Assembly (NCBI GenBank): GCA_036365145.1
Contig: JAEOAD010000055.1
Span: forward strand, 2,108,001 to 2,172,000
Origin: Orientallactaga sibirica
Taxonomy: Eukaryota > Chordata > Mammalia > Rodentia > Dipodidae
Direction: 5' to 3'
Length of the DNA stretch: 64,000 nt
Below, one piece after another: positions 34,156 through 46,162 of the stretch (its first letter is position 1; every line of letters starts with the position of its first letter). The notes under the pieces were generated by a model. It ran no database searches. It was not told the DNA's origin and saw only the letters and a program-made list of their open reading frames with translations. A program made the translations under genes and the position numbers.

Positions 34156-34299
34156 ATCACTGGATCTAAGACTGCACACGTGTTGACTCCTTTCTATCAT
34201 GGTCACCTATCATGTACTTTTACCCATAACTCACCGTTAACTCACGACTCATGTCTGCCCTGAGGTAGTCATGCTTTTTCATGGCTTTGTAGATTTTTT

Positions 34300-34485
34300 A
34301 TTATACATATTTTACTTATTTATTTGAGAGAGAGAGAGAGAGGGAAAGAGAGAGAGAATGGGTGCGCTAGGGCCTCTAGCCACTGCAAACGAACTCCAGA
34401 CACATGTGTCACCTTGTGCATCTGGCTTTACATGGATACTGGGGAATTGAACCTGGGTCTTTAGGCTTCACAGGCTCCAAATGCC
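34300..34485 (-). repeat. DIP-type SINE
   Basis: GA run, gtgcgctagggcctctagcc and ggggaattgaacctggg. Confidence 0.9.
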
Positions 34486-34504
34486 TCTATATCTTTAAAA
34501 AGTT

Positions 34505-34710
34505 AGGGCTGGAGAAATGGCCCAGTGGTTAAGGTGCTTGTCTGCAAAGCCTAAAGACTCAAGTTCAATTCCTCAGTACCCATGTAAAGCCAGATGCACA
34601 AGGTGGCACATGTGTCTGGAGTTCGTTTGTAGTGGCTAGAGGCCCTGCATGCCCATTATCTCCTCCCCACTCTCTTTTTCTTTCTCATAAGTAAATAAAA
34701 TATTTTTTAG
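34505..34710 (+). repeat. DIP-type SINE
   Basis: gggctggagaaatggcccag through aagtaaataaaa; inverted relative to its left neighbour. Confidence 0.92.
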
Positions 34711-34790
34711 ATATTTATTTTTTTGTGTGCGTGTACACCAGGGCCTCTTGCCTCTGTAAATGAACACCAATCATTTGCACCAGTGTTTTT
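34711..34790 (-). repeat. DIP-type SINE fragment
   Basis: Only gtacaccagggcctcttgcc and part of the body remain. Confidence 0.6.
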
Positions 34791-34809
34791 ATTGTTTGTT
34801 TGTTTTTTA

Positions 34810-35028
34810 AATGTTTTATTTTTATTTATTTATTTGAGAAAGAGAGGGGGGAGAAAGAAGCAGAGAGAGAGAGAGAATGGGTGCATCAGGGCCTCTATCT
34901 ACTGCAAACAAACTCCAGACACATGCACCACCTTGTGCATCTGGCTTATGTGGGTCCTGGGGAGTTGAACTTGGGTCCTTTGGCTTTGCAAGCAAGTGCC
35001 TTAATCGCTAAGCCATCTCTCCAGTCCT
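34810..35028 (-). repeat. DIP-type SINE
   Basis: (TTTA)n, GA run, gggtgcatcagggcctctat and gctaagccatctctccagtc. Confidence 0.92.
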
Positions 35029-35059
35029 AAAATATTTTTAAAAATTATTTGTTTTATTT

Positions 35060-35205
35060 TATTTTATTTTTCAAGGTAGGGTCTCACTCTAGCTCAGGCT
35101 GTCCTGGAATTCACTATGTAGTCTCAGGGTGGCCTTGAAGTTACAGAGATCCTCTGCCTCCTAAGTGCTGGGATTAAAGGCGTGCACCACCACACCTGGC
35201 TAAAA
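35060..35205 (-). repeat. B1-like SINE
   Basis: tttcaaggtagggtctcact through caccaccacacctggct. Confidence 0.94.
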
Positions 35206-35389
35206 ATTATTTTTAACATACAAAGAATTAGGTTTCTTATGGTATTTTCAAACAGATGTTTTTATACTCTACTTTCTGCCTTCTCCCTCCCCTCTTATGC
35301 CACCCCTCCTTCACTTAGCCTGCTTTCTGCTTTCAAACTTCATGTTTTCCTTTTTCCTTTTTCTTTTCTTCTTTCTTCCTCTTCTTCTT

Positions 35390-35531
35390 CTTTTTTTTGT
35401 TTTTTTCAAGATAGGGTCTTGCCCTAACCCAGGGTGACCTGGAATTCACTACATAGTCTCAGTGTGGCCTGGAACTCATGCTGATCCTCCTACCTCTGGG
35501 ATTAAAGGTGTGTGCCATCACCCCGGCTCAT
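35390..35531 (-). repeat. B1-like SINE
   Basis: caagatagggtcttgcccta through ggattaaaggtgtgtgcc. Confidence 0.9.
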
Positions 35532-35589
35532 GTTTTCTTTTGTCCTTTCCTCCTCATTATTTCCTTTTGCCTGGACAATTTTTTTCTTT

Positions 35590-35770
35590 TCTAGCATTGG
35601 GGATTGAATCCTGAGTGTTGAATGTGTTAGGCAAGCACTTTACTACAGCTACATCCCCAGCCTTGACTTGTCAAGTTGCCTAGGCTGGCCTCATACTCAC
35701 GATCCTTCTGCCTCAGCATCCCCATTCCCTATTGGGACGTTAGGTATGCACAACCGGCCCAGCCAGTGGA
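35590..35770 (-). repeat. B4/ID-type SINE, diverged
   Basis: cattggggattgaatcctga, ggcaagcactttactacagc and gcctaggctggcctcatact. Confidence 0.55.
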
Positions 35771-35797
35771 TCTCTTTACTTTTCAAATGTCAATTCT

Positions 35798-35945
35798 GGA
35801 GCAGGACATGGTGGTGGATGCCTGTAATCCCAGCAATTGGGAGGTAGAGGTAGGAAGATTGCTATGAGTTCAATGCCAGCCTTGGACTACAGAGTGAGTT
35901 CCAAGTCAGCCTGGGCTAGAGTGAGACCCTACCTTGAAAAGAAAA
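35798..35945 (+). repeat. B1-like SINE
   Basis: gagcaggacatggtggtgga through gagaccctaccttgaaaag. Confidence 0.9.
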
Positions 35946-36446
35946 TAAGTCAGTTCTGAATCACACCTCCCCCCACCCCCCCCCGGCCCCGCCAGGCCTT
36001 CCCTGATTCCCCCAGGCAAAGTAACTTTTTTGATTGTCTTTTTTTTCTTTTGTGCTGATGGGGATCAAACCCAGACCATGCACATGCTGGGCAAGTACTC
36101 TGGTGAGTGATTGATCTTGGTGTGGAGTGTGAGTATTTATTTGCGCATTTACCCTGTATTGTAAGGCAGGTGCCTTTTCCCCTTAGATCTCCATTCCCAG
36201 CACTTAGCAAAATCTCTGATATGCAAAGTTACTGGATAAATACTGCTGCATGAATGTGTGAAGACCTCAGTGGTTTCAGAAGACACTGTACTTTCATGAG
36301 AGTGTGTGCAACACCCCGTTGGCCCCAGCTGTAACCAATGGGAAACACGAGTGTGCGATGGTACAGTACTTATCCACTATGCACAAGGCCCTGGGCTTGA
36401 GTCTCAGCACTACAAAAATAAAAACAACACATAAGAAACAAGCACT

Positions 36447-36635
36447 TGAGGACTGGAGAGATGGCTTAGCGGTTAAGGTGTTTGCCTACAAAGCCCAAGA
36501 ACTCATGTTCAAGTCTCCAGGTCCCACCTAGCCAGATGCACAGGACGCAAGTGCGCAATGTCACACATGTGCACAAAGGGGTGCCACATTTGGAGTTTGT
36601 TTGCAGCAGGCTGAAGGTCCTGGCAAAATAATAAA
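36447..36635 (+). repeat. DIP-type SINE, long variant
   Basis: gactggagagatggcttagc with the extra module (gtgcgcaatgtcacacatgt) after gccagatgcacag. Confidence 0.85.
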
Positions 36636-38385
36636 AATAATAAAAGAGCTGGCCATGGTGGTGCAGCCACCCATGAGACCCTACCTTGAAGAAAAAAAAA
36701 AGAAAGAAAAAAAGAAGAAGAAGAAGAAAAAGTTTAAAAAAAAACCACAAGCACTTGAGATAATTTCTGGAAATCTGCAGGAATGGTATGGAAGATAGTT
36801 GTCCAGTGACTTGGGAGATGGCTCTCTCTCTGCCTCTTTCTCTCTCTTTCAAAATAATAAAAATAATAAAAGACTGGCCATGGTGGTGCATACCTTTAAT
36901 TTCAGCACTCAGGAGGCAAAGGTAGGAGGATCGCCATGAGTTCGATTCTCCAGGCCACCCTGAGATGACTGGAGTTTAGTGAATTCCAGGTCTTTCTCTC
37001 TCTCTCTCTGTCTGGGCACCTGAGTGAGACCCTACCTTGAAGTAAAAAAAAAAAGAAAAAAAAAAAAAAAGATTTCAAGACATGGTAAAAGTTTAGGAGA
37101 ATCACAAAAAACCACAAGCACTATTGAGATAATTTCAAAAAAAAAAAAAAAAATTGAAATCTGCAGGAATGGTATGGAAGATAGTTGTCCAGTGACTTGG
37201 GAGATGGCTCAGTGGGGTGAAGAGCTTACCATGCAAATGTAAGGACCTGAGTTGAAATTCCCAACATCCATGTAAAAACTGGGTACAGTGATAGGCACCT
37301 GTAATCCCAGCACTGGGGAGGTGGAGACAGGTAAACCCTGGGGCTCACTGGTTAGCCTGCCTCTCTTTGAAGCATCTTTGATCTTGATCCCTGTCTTTTT
37401 TTTTTTTTCTAAATGTTTTTATTTATTTGCAAGGGGAGAGCGAGATAGAGAGGTGCATCAGAATGAACTCTAGATGCATGTAAATTGGTGAGCTCCAGGT
37501 TCAGTGAATCCACTTTATTTGTCTAGCAAGACTCTCAAATCTCAAAAATAAGGATTTATTGGGCTGGAGAGATTGCTTAGTGGTTGAAGGCATTTGCCTG
37601 CTGAGTTAAAACCCAAGGTCTAGCATATAGTTCGATTCTCCAGGTCCCATTACTGCAAACAGTCCTCTAGTGGCCAGCTAGTCACATAACTGGTGGCACA
37701 TGCAGAGATCTAGAGTTTGCTTGTCTGAAAAGCCTAAGGTTCCGGGTTTGATTCCCCAGTACACATGAAAAGCAGATGAACAAGGTGGCACATCAGTCTG
37801 GAGTTCTTTTCCTCTTTCTCTCTCTCTCTCTGTCTCTAATAAATAAATAAATAAAAATTAAAAAAAAATGAGGAGAGTGATTGAGAAAGACACCTGACAT
37901 TGACCTCTGGCCTCTATACTTACAGGTATGAACATGTATACATACATGTACACACACACATACGCACAAAAAAAAAAAAAAGGAGATTTCAGTCAGACAT
38001 GGTAACACAGTATGCCAAAGGCAGAGGTAGGAGAATCACAGCAAATTTGAGACCAGCCTGGTCTATATAGTGAGTGCCAGCCCAACAAGGGCTATATAGC
38101 AAGACCCTGTCTCAACATACAAAAAAAAAAAAAAAATTGCAATTCTCACTAAAATCTAATCAGGAGAAACAATGCATCTACTGTGAGCAATTTGTTGCAC
38201 AAAGAATTTGTCAGATATATGCTTGCTTCTCTGTTTAAGAGCTTGTTCACTGTTTCCAAGGCAGCCCAGTTCATGGACAAACAGTGCTGTTAGAGAGTTC
38301 TGTATGTGAACTTAACATCTGATTCTCTGTGGCTTCCTATTCCTAGCTCTACTCCCACAGCTCTACAAGACAAACCTATTCCTTC

Positions 38386-38580
38386 TGTCTTTTTTTTTTT
38401 TTTCTAAATGTTTTTATTTATTTGCAAGGGGAGAGCGAGATAGAGAGGTGCATCAGAATGAACTCTAGATGCATGTGCCACCTTGTGCATCTGCCTTTAC
38501 GTGGGTACTGAGGAATCAAACCCAGGTTGTTAGGCTTTGCAGGCCAGCACCTTAACCGCTGAGCCATCTCTCTAGCCCCT
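38386..38580 (-). repeat. DIP-type SINE
   Basis: Complete-looking minus-strand copy (ctgagccatctctctagccc at the end); its first 90 bp recur at 37392-37481. Confidence 0.88.
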
Positions 38581-38809
38581 TCTGTCTTTTGAGATCTCTA
38601 CTGGGATTTGAGACAGAGAATCTTCCATCTTTCACCTTTGCCAGTCACTGTTTTACATTAAAGTTTTTCTTCACATGTGCCAAGGCTCTTTTTCCTTCAT
38701 ACCTCTCTACATAATATTTTTTCTCCTGGGATGGCCTTCCTGAATCCACTTTATTTGTCTAGCAAGAATAGCTTTCAAAGATCAAAGTCATCCCTACCTC
38801 CTTCCTACA

Positions 38810-38925
38810 TGCAACAATTATTGGATGACCACTTTGTGCCAGGTAATGGGCTGGTGATCTTTGCAAATGGATGTAACACTGAGTTTGAAGTGGAGAACAA
38901 GACAGACTTTGATGGGAAAGCCTAA
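38810..38925 (+). repeat. MIR/L2-like ancient repeat
   Basis: attggatgaccactttgtgc ... gtgccaggtaatgggctgg ... gagaacaagacagac resembles old mammalian-wide repeats. Confidence 0.4.
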
Positions 38926-40284
38926 AAACTGATAATGGCCCGGCTTCTCAGAGTCCAGGTAAACAAAAGAGGGGGGAAATGCAACCCCAGCCTCTTAGCC
39001 CTTAATTTTTAAATTTTGGCAATAATGATAAGTCTCTGACAGACACAGTCAAGCTTTGGCCCAGGCACCCAGAGAAGTAGTGATGTGGAAAGATGTCCTA
39101 GATAACAAATGGAAAGGACCGATCTTGTTAAGATCCAGGGAGCTGTTTGTGTTTTTCCACAGGTGAGTCACCCCACTGGGTTGAAGCATCTTTGATGGTC
39201 TCTGAGTTAGTTTCACTTTATCACCTTTCCTCACTAGCCCCTAGCCTCTTCACCCTTAATTTTTAAAGCAATAATATAGTTTTGCCCACAGTAGTTGCTA
39301 AAAGTTTATTAATATCCTCATTACTGCAAACAGTCACTCTACTGGGCCAGCGGTTAGTCACATAACTGGAGATTCATAATCCAGATCTTGAATGTAAAGC
39401 AGGCAATTTTGTCAAAAACAGTTCCTCAAACAAACAATAAAACTGGGCCCCCAAACTTCAGGAGGACCAACTTTGTTTTACTTTGCAGTGGATGGCTTAT
39501 GACTCTTGTTAAGACTTTGTCAGCAGAGTTTTGCTTGTCTGAAGGGGAACTCTGGCCTGGTCAGGTGCCAGAGGTTTGATTCACCATATCCCAGTACACA
39601 TGAAAAGTCAGATGAACAAGGTGGAATTAATCCATCAGTCTGGTCAATGGTTCTTTTTGCAATGGCTGGACAAATTGCTTGCCTGGCATGCCCATTCTGG
39701 GTCATCTACATTATGTTTCATTCTCGGTTTTTGTCTTTATCCAATAAATAAATATATAAAATATTTTTAAAAGGAATGGGAAAGTGGGACTGTTTCTGCT
39801 TTTATAAAAATGGCAACAATGGAGCTAGGAGGGACAAGGTGGTCATCTCTCAGGCACACGCCCTCCCCCAGATTTAATCCTTGAAGTGCCCATTGCACAA
39901 GGATGGGCAGCATCACGCCAGGAGACAAACTGGATTTGCATAGGCTTGAAGTGTTGGGAGGCAGAGATAGGAGGATCGCTTCATGGAGCATGTCTGATTG
40001 CATATGGGTTGGTACTGTAATCCCATCCTGAGAATACAGAGTGACAACTGGCCCAGGTCAGCCTGAGCATCAGAGTGAGACCCTACCCTCGCCTGTTGCG
40101 TTTAAACAAGAAGGGGGAAAAAAAAAAAAAAAAGTGCCTTGGCAACAATGAAAGGTTTTTGAACCTGTCCCAGCCAACGTGGCAAAATCAATTGCACCAA
40201 TGAGGTGCAGTACACTCTGCAGCAGCAATTTGCTTATGTTGGCTCATCTGCATCATAAAGTGTGACTTTACTGTTTAGCTGTTC

Positions 40285-40498
40285 ATTCTGCTTTTTAAAA
40301 ATATTTTATTTATTTGCATGCAGAGAGATACATGGGGTGGGGGAGAATGGGTGTACTAGGACCTGTAGCCACTGCAAATGAACTCCAGATGCATGCGCCA
40401 CTTTGTGCATCTGGCTTTACATGGGAACTGGTGAATTAAACCTGGTCATTAGGCTTTGCAGGCAAGTAGCTTAACTGCTGAGCCATCTCTCTAGCCCC
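40285..40498 (-). repeat. DIP-type SINE
   Basis: gtactaggacctgtagccac and gctgagccatctctctagcc. Confidence 0.9.
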
Positions 40499-40827
40499 TA
40501 GCTTTCATTCTTAACACGTTAGACTCACCATTTGCACCATGCTTGCTGTCATAATATGTAACATCAATAAATACTGCCTGAAACACCTTAGCTCCAATTA
40601 GAGAACTGTTATGGCTTGCAGTGTTTTTACCATACTAATAAAGTTTTCTGCTTATGTAGAAACATAATTGTTTGATTATGGTAAACAAAGACTTAATATT
40701 TTCCTACCATTATTTCTCAGCACATAAGTATCAAATTAATATACCTTAAGATTGGATTGTGTTAGAAAGTTTAATTTTAAAAGTTGTTACTTCAGTTTCT
40801 GACTTGCATTTCATTAAACGTTTGTTC

Positions 40828-41008
40828 ACTGGGCGTGGTGGTGCACGCCTTTAATCCCAGCACTTGGGAGGCAGAGGTAGGAGGATCGCCATGAGTTCGA
40901 GGCCACCCTGAGACGACAGAGTGAATTCCAGGTGAGCCTGGGCTACAACGAGACCCTACCTCGGAAAACCAAAAACAAAACAAAACAAAACAAAACAAAA
41001 CAAAACAA
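40828..41008 (+). repeat. B1-like SINE with (AAAAC)n tail
   Basis: actgggcgtggtggtgcacg through gagaccctacctcgg; a young-looking copy. Confidence 0.95.
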
Positions 41009-41021
41009 CCACATTTGTTCA

Positions 41022-41245
41022 GGGCCTGGAGAGATGGCTTAGTGGTTAAGCGCTTGCCTGTGAAGCTTAAGGACCTCAGTTTGGAGGCTCGATTCCCCAG
41101 GACCCACGTAAGCCAGGTGCACAAAGTAGCTACATTTGCAGTGGCTGGAGGCCCTGGTGTGCCCATTCTCTCTCTCTCTCTCTTTCTCTGTCTTTTTCTC
41201 TCTCTGTCGCTGGCAAATAAATAAAAAATAAACAAACAAACAAAA
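41022..41245 (+). repeat. DIP-type SINE
   Basis: gcctggagagatggcttagt, CT run and (AAATA)n(CAAA)n tail. Confidence 0.92.
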
Positions 41246-41394
41246 GTTTGTTCACTGAATTTTGGTTTGAGATTAAGACGGAATTTCCAACAATATCTGA
41301 AATGGCTCTATGAACATACATCTGCCATTTTGTATTACTCTTGCAAAGCAATGTTTTCTGTATTGATGAATATACATCAAAATATCCAAACTAT

Positions 41395-41600
41395 CAGGCT
41401 GAGGATGGCACTCAGTTGGTAGAGTACTTGCCTCACATGCAAAAGGCCTTGGGTTTGATCCCCATCCAGCACCGTGTAAACTATGTATGGTGGTGCACAC
41501 CTGTAATCCCAGCACTCTGGAGGCAGAGGCATGAGGATCAGAAGCTCAAGGGCATTCTTAGCCTCAGAGACCATGTCTCAAAATATAATTCAAAATTTTG
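41395..41600 (+). repeat. ID/B4-type SINE
   Basis: ggctgaggatggcactcagt, gggtttgatccccatccagc, cacctgtaatcccagcactc and a short tail. Confidence 0.65.
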
Positions 41601-41671
41601 ATCAAGTCTGAGAAGTTTTGAAGATACACTATTTCCTGCAGTATAAAATGTTCAGCAGTGATTTCTTTCTT

Positions 41672-41852
41672 GGGGCTGGAGAAATGGCTCAGTGGTTAAA
41701 GGTGCTTGTTTGCAAACCTGCTGACCCAGGTTCATTTCCCCAGAACCCACACAAAGCCGGACACACAAAAAGACACAAGCATCTGGAGTTCATTTGCAGT
41801 GACAAGGGGCACCACTCCCTCCCTCTCTCTCGCCTAACAAATAACAATTGTA
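41672..41852 (+). repeat. DIP-type SINE
   Basis: ggggctggagaaatggctca through ctctctcgcctaac. Confidence 0.9.
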
Positions 41853-41869
41853 AAAGGTTTCCTTTTCTA

Positions 41870-42078
41870 AGTTTTTTTTGTTTTATTTAAGAGAGAGAGA
41901 GAGAGGGAGAGAGAGAAGGAGAGAATGGGCATGCTAGGGCTTCAGCTTCTGCAAACAAACTCCAGAGGCATGCGCCACCTTGTGCATCTGGCTTACATGG
42001 GTCCTGGGGAATCAAACATAGGTCCTTTGGCTTTGCAGGCAAGCACTTTAACCACTAAGCCATCTCTCCAGGGCCCTC
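41870..42078 (-). repeat. DIP-type SINE
   Basis: GA run, gggcatgctagggcttcagc and actaagccatctctccaggg; inverted relative to its left neighbour. Confidence 0.92.
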
Positions 42079-42084
42079 TTTTTT

Positions 42085-42430
42085 GCTTGTGTCATGTGAT
42101 GTTTGTGTGTGTAGTGTATGCCCACATATGTGCCCCTGCATGGACCCATGCACTCACCTATGGTGGGAGGTACTTGCCTGCAGAAGCCACAGCAGAAGCT
42201 GGTATCTCACTCCATTGCTCTCCTGCCAGTTTTCATTTGAGTCAGAGTCTCCTCCTGATACCAGAGCTAGCTGGTTTTTTGTTTGTTTGTTTTGCAAGTC
42301 CTGGTGATTCCCTGGGGTCTGCTCCTCTTTGTGGGACTGGGGTTACAAACACGGGTGATTACAGACCCTTTTCAGGCTCTGGTGTTTGTTCTGGAAGCTC
42401 ACTTACCTCTGAGCCATCTCTTCAGCCCCA
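42085..42430 (-). repeat. B4-type SINE
   Basis: TG-rich arm, cctgataccagagctagctg and ctgagccatctcttcagccc. Confidence 0.75.
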
Positions 42431-42451
42431 GCCAAGATTTCTTTACACACA

Positions 42452-42778
42452 AAGGCTGGGGAGATGGCTCAGTTAATGAAGCACTTACTGCACCGCATGA
42501 GGACTTGAGCACCCTGCACCCAGGTCAATGACAGGCATGGTGGCGGATGCCTGCAATCCCAGGAGGTAGAGACAGAGGATTTCCAGGGCAAGCTGACTAG
42601 CTAGACTAGCTGAATCAGTGAGCTCTGGGTTCATTGGAGTCCCTGTCTCAATAGAATAAGGGAGAGACCATTGAGGAGGGTGCCTGACATTGACCTCTGG
42701 CCCCCATATCATGCACACATCACCACAACTGCACATATGTACACCACACACATACATACCCACAAAAATAAATAAGTA
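42452..42778 (+). repeat. B4-type SINE
   Basis: aggctggggagatggctcag, ctagctagactagctgaatc and gcctgacattgacctctggc. Confidence 0.85.
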
Positions 42779-42779
42779 C

Positions 42780-43545
42780 ATCTGTCTCATTATTATGCAT
42801 ATTTGCCTTTGTCTTTAATAAATGGTAAAAGTATATGCATACCAAAGAATTGTTTTAAAATAAATTTATTTGAGATTTCTCATCAATGAATGTTTGATTT
42901 GTATACCTAGTGTCTATATCTATGTGCACTACGGCAGTGAAAATGACTTGGGAGAGAAATGGGTCACAAGTGGAAAAAGTTCAGGCTCTACTGTCATGAC
43001 CTGTCACTTCTGGGTAAAAGCCCTTCCTCTAGACTGTAGATTATTTACTGTGTAAACTCAGCAGAGTCACGTAGGTCATAGGGATCAGGCTCAAGGAACA
43101 ACGTTTCATTCTAGTTCACTTAATTTTGTCAATACGATTCTAAAAGGAGAGTCACACAAGACAGTGAACATAAGAGGATCGCATAACAGAGGGTGTACCA
43201 GCGGTGTCCGCATGAATGTGGTGCATAACAGAGGGAGTACCAGCCGTGTGCTCATGAATGTGTGCGCGTAACAGGGGGTGTAGAGGGTGTATCAGCGGTG
43301 TGCTCGTGAATGTGTGCCAACCTGCTCAGGTTGCTTTCACAACTATCAATTTTTGTGGTATAAATATTCCTAACTATGACCAATTCAAGTTACTAACGTG
43401 ACAGCACTGAATGAACAGTTGAGAGAGCTGCACAGTAGGGCACTATTGTGGAGTGCTTCCTCTATGCAGATACTACAGACAGTGATGGGCTCAAAAGCAG
43501 TTGTAGTATGATAATTAGGAGGTGATGTGAGAGCTTATTATCTCT
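42780..43545. other. Intergenic unique sequence with a minisatellite
   Basis: No gene. The only structure is the 3-copy tandem repeat at 43181-43319. Confidence 0.5.
43181..43319. repeat. Minisatellite, three units of 42-54 bp
   Basis: Units start at 43181, 43223 and 43266 with gcataacagaggg, gcataacagaggg and gcgtaacaggggg. Each ends with a form of atgaatgtg. The third carries an 11-bp partial internal repeat (gtgtagagg). Confidence 0.9.
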
Positions 43546-43750
43546 GATTTAAAAAATATTTGATTTATTTGAGAGATAGAGAGGGGGCAGATAGAGAATA
43601 GGCACTTCAGGGCCTCGAGCCACTGCAAACAAACTCCAGATACATGTGCCACCTTGTGCATCTGGCTTTTTGTAGGTACTGGGGAATTGAACCCAGGTCC
43701 TTAGGCTTTGCAGGCAAGCCCTTTAACCATTCAGCCATCTCTTCAGCCCT
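43546..43750 (-). repeat. DIP-type SINE
   Basis: gcacttcagggcctcgagcc and ttcagccatctcttcagccc. Confidence 0.9.
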
Positions 43751-44069
43751 ATTATCTCTGTTTTAAATGAATTTATTTAACTATAAGTTTATGTAATTGA
43801 ATTTTTGGTAATAACTACTTACTAAACAGCTTGCAAAATTTCTGGAAATTTCACCCTTGGCTCTCCTGAACTGGCTCTAGTACCATCAATATCCACAGAT
43901 TCAACCAACTGTAGACCCAAGATACCCAGAAAAACATGTATTAAATAGATGCAGGCTTTTGTTATCTTGTCAATATTCCCTAAACACTCCAGCAAGACAA
44001 TTATTTACATAATCTTCACACCATGGTAGTAGGTGGAAGTAATCTAGAGGGCATTAAAAGTACATGCAC

Positions 44070-44292
44070 AGGGCTGGAGAGATGGCTTAGTGGTTAAGGC
44101 CTGCAAAGCCAAAGGATCCCAGTTCGACTCTCCAGGACCCACGCAAGCCAGATGCACAAGGGGGCGTATGCATCTGGAGTTTGTTGGCAGTGGCTGGAGG
44201 CCCTGGCGCATCCATTTCTCTCTCTCTCTTTCTCTGCCTCTTTCTTTCTAATAAATAAATAAATAAATAAAATATATTAAAAATGTTATTTA
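44070..44292 (+). repeat. DIP-type SINE
   Basis: gggctggagagatggcttag, short internal deletion before cctgcaaagcc, (AAATA)n tail. Confidence 0.93.
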
Positions 44293-44454
44293 AAAAGTAC
44301 ATGCACAGGAAGATGTGAGTGGATTATATGCAATCCTATGTCATTTTATATAAGGGATTAGAATGTCCACCATAGTCCTGGAACTGATCTTCCATAAGAG
44401 TGAGGGCCAACTGCTTTTACTTGATTATGTTCTAAAAGAAATGAACAAATTGAC

Positions 44455-44608
44455 TTTTTTTTTTTTTTTTTAGAGGTAGAGTCTCATTCTGGTCCAGGCT
44501 GACCTGAAATTAACTATGTGGTCTCAGAGTGGCCTCGAACTCTTGGCGATCCTACCTCTGCCTCCCAAGTGCTGGGATTAAAGGCGTGCGCCTCCATGCC
44601 TGGCTCCA
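44455..44608 (-). repeat. B1-like SINE
   Basis: tagaggtagagtctcattct through attaaaggcgtgcgcctcc. Confidence 0.93.
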
Positions 44609-44933
44609 AATTGACTCTTTTAAAGCCAGGACCACTTAATGTACATTACAAGGAAGATATTGTTTTAAGGGGCTGTCAGAGTTAGTTTATTTGTGAAGTG
44701 AATGGTGTCCATTCTACTCCCATTCCTCAGCCTGGTCAGCCATTCACCTGGGTAATAAACATTAATTCATTTAACACTGAAGATTGAACCTGGGGCTTTG
44801 CACTATATCAACAGTCATGTAGTTAAAACCCACTTGGCCTGCAATCCCAGTGAGTAGGAAAGCTAAGGCAAGAGACCCGCAAATTTGAGACTAGCCTGGG
44901 TTACATAGCATGATCCTATTTCAAATAAATAAC

Positions 44934-45112
44934 TGCCAGGCTTAGTGGACACACCTTTAATCCCAGTACTTGGCAGGCAGAGGTAGGAGAATTGCCATGA
45001 GTTCAAGGCCAGTCTGAGACTATATAGTGAATTCCAGGTCAGCCTGAGCTACAGAGAGACCCTTCCTTGAAAAACTGAAACAAACAAGCAAGCAAACAAA
45101 AACACTAAATAA
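44934..45112 (+). repeat. B1-like SINE
   Basis: tgccaggcttagtggacaca through gagacccttccttg with a (CAAA)n tail. Confidence 0.88.
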
Positions 45113-45119
45113 GTAAATG

Positions 45120-45560
45120 TTGTAGTCAGCTCCAACGCTGCTGGGATGAACCTTGAAACCAGACATGATTTATAGGAGGAATGGCATTATTTCACGCTTA
45201 TAGATCCAGTGTAAGTTCCATAGCGGTAAAAGAAGCTGGCCCCCTTTACCAAATCCACACAGAGAGAAAGACCACCACCAGCACCACAAGCAAGCACACT
45301 CTGGAAAACTCCAGACAGAGCTCAAGCGCTCTGCATATCTTCAGGCTGGAATTCAGATCCTCCCCCAGTAACACCTTAGGGCTGCACCGCAGGATCTGCC
45401 CACAGTGGCAAGCCCCTTACCCCACTGTAGCAGGAGTCTCCCTGTCAGGGGCAGAAGCTGCAAACTCTATTTTAATAACACCTGAGTCTATTAGGGGACA
45501 TAGGTTTAGGCCATGTTTATCTGGGTCTCCAGATATTATGCATATAGTTCACCCAGATGA
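45120..45560 (+). other. Unidentified, possibly old interspersed repeat
   Basis: gtagtcagctccaacgctgc through gctgcaaactctattttaat has the look of a dispersed element but I cannot place it. Its open frame (45181-45579) matches no protein I know. Confidence 0.3.
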
Positions 45561-45792
45561 ATGTTTGCAGAGTGGCTGAATGAAATAGTACATGGTGCCT
45601 GGAGAGCGCTCAAGAAAGGTCCATGTGAATGAGTGCATGGTTCTTTCTAACATGACACTCACTGTATTTATTTGTATGGGTTTTATGTGGCCATGAGAAT
45701 ATTCCTCTCTCTTTCCCTTCTGTGCACTCTTTCTAGGAAAGGCCAACACTAAACAGTGTGGTGGAGGAAGTATCAAGAAAAACCAGGATGAG

Positions 45793-45990
45793 GGGCTGGA
45801 GAGATGGCTCAGCGGTTAAGGCACTTGCCTACAAACCTGCATGACTCTGGTTCAATTCCCAAGTCCCCATGTGAAGCTAGATGCACAAAGTGGCATATTC
45901 ATCTGGAGTTTGTTTGCAAGTGGCTAAAGACCCTGGAGTGCCCGTTTTCTCTCTCTCTCCCTTCTTACAAAAAAAAAAAAAAAAAAAAGT
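45793..45990 (+). repeat. DIP-type SINE
   Basis: ggggctggagagatggctca through a CT run and poly(A). Confidence 0.92.
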
Positions 45991-46007
45991 AAAAAGAAAC
46001 CAGGGTA

Positions 46008-46162
46008 AGCCAGGAGTGGTGGTGCACGTCCTCCAGAGGCTGAGGTAGGAGGATCACCATGAGTTCGAGGCCAGCCTGGAGCTACAGAGTGAGCCCCAGG
46101 TCATCATGTGCTATAGTGAGACCCTGTTTCAGAAAAACCAATCCAAACCAAAAAAGAAACCA
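46008..46162 (+). repeat. B1-like SINE
   Basis: gccaggagtggtggtgcacg with a deletion before cctccagaggctgagg. Confidence 0.85.

Larger units (their letters stand above)
36600..40130. repeat. Mosaic block: SINE and unique sequence interleaved, with collinear re-used segments
   Basis: B1, B4 and DIP elements are broken by 10-90 bp pieces of other sequence. Pieces at 37392-37481, 37505-37531, 37650-37693 and 37716-37729 match 38386-38475, 38741-38767, 39320-39369 and 39530-39543 in the same order. A further pair is 36741-36835 and 37107-37212. Assembly blending is the simplest explanation. Confidence 0.8.

Noticed and set aside
34810..35030. 76- and 81-codon frames
   Set aside because: Entirely within a minus-strand DIP SINE; the same peptide fragments recur in many other copies.
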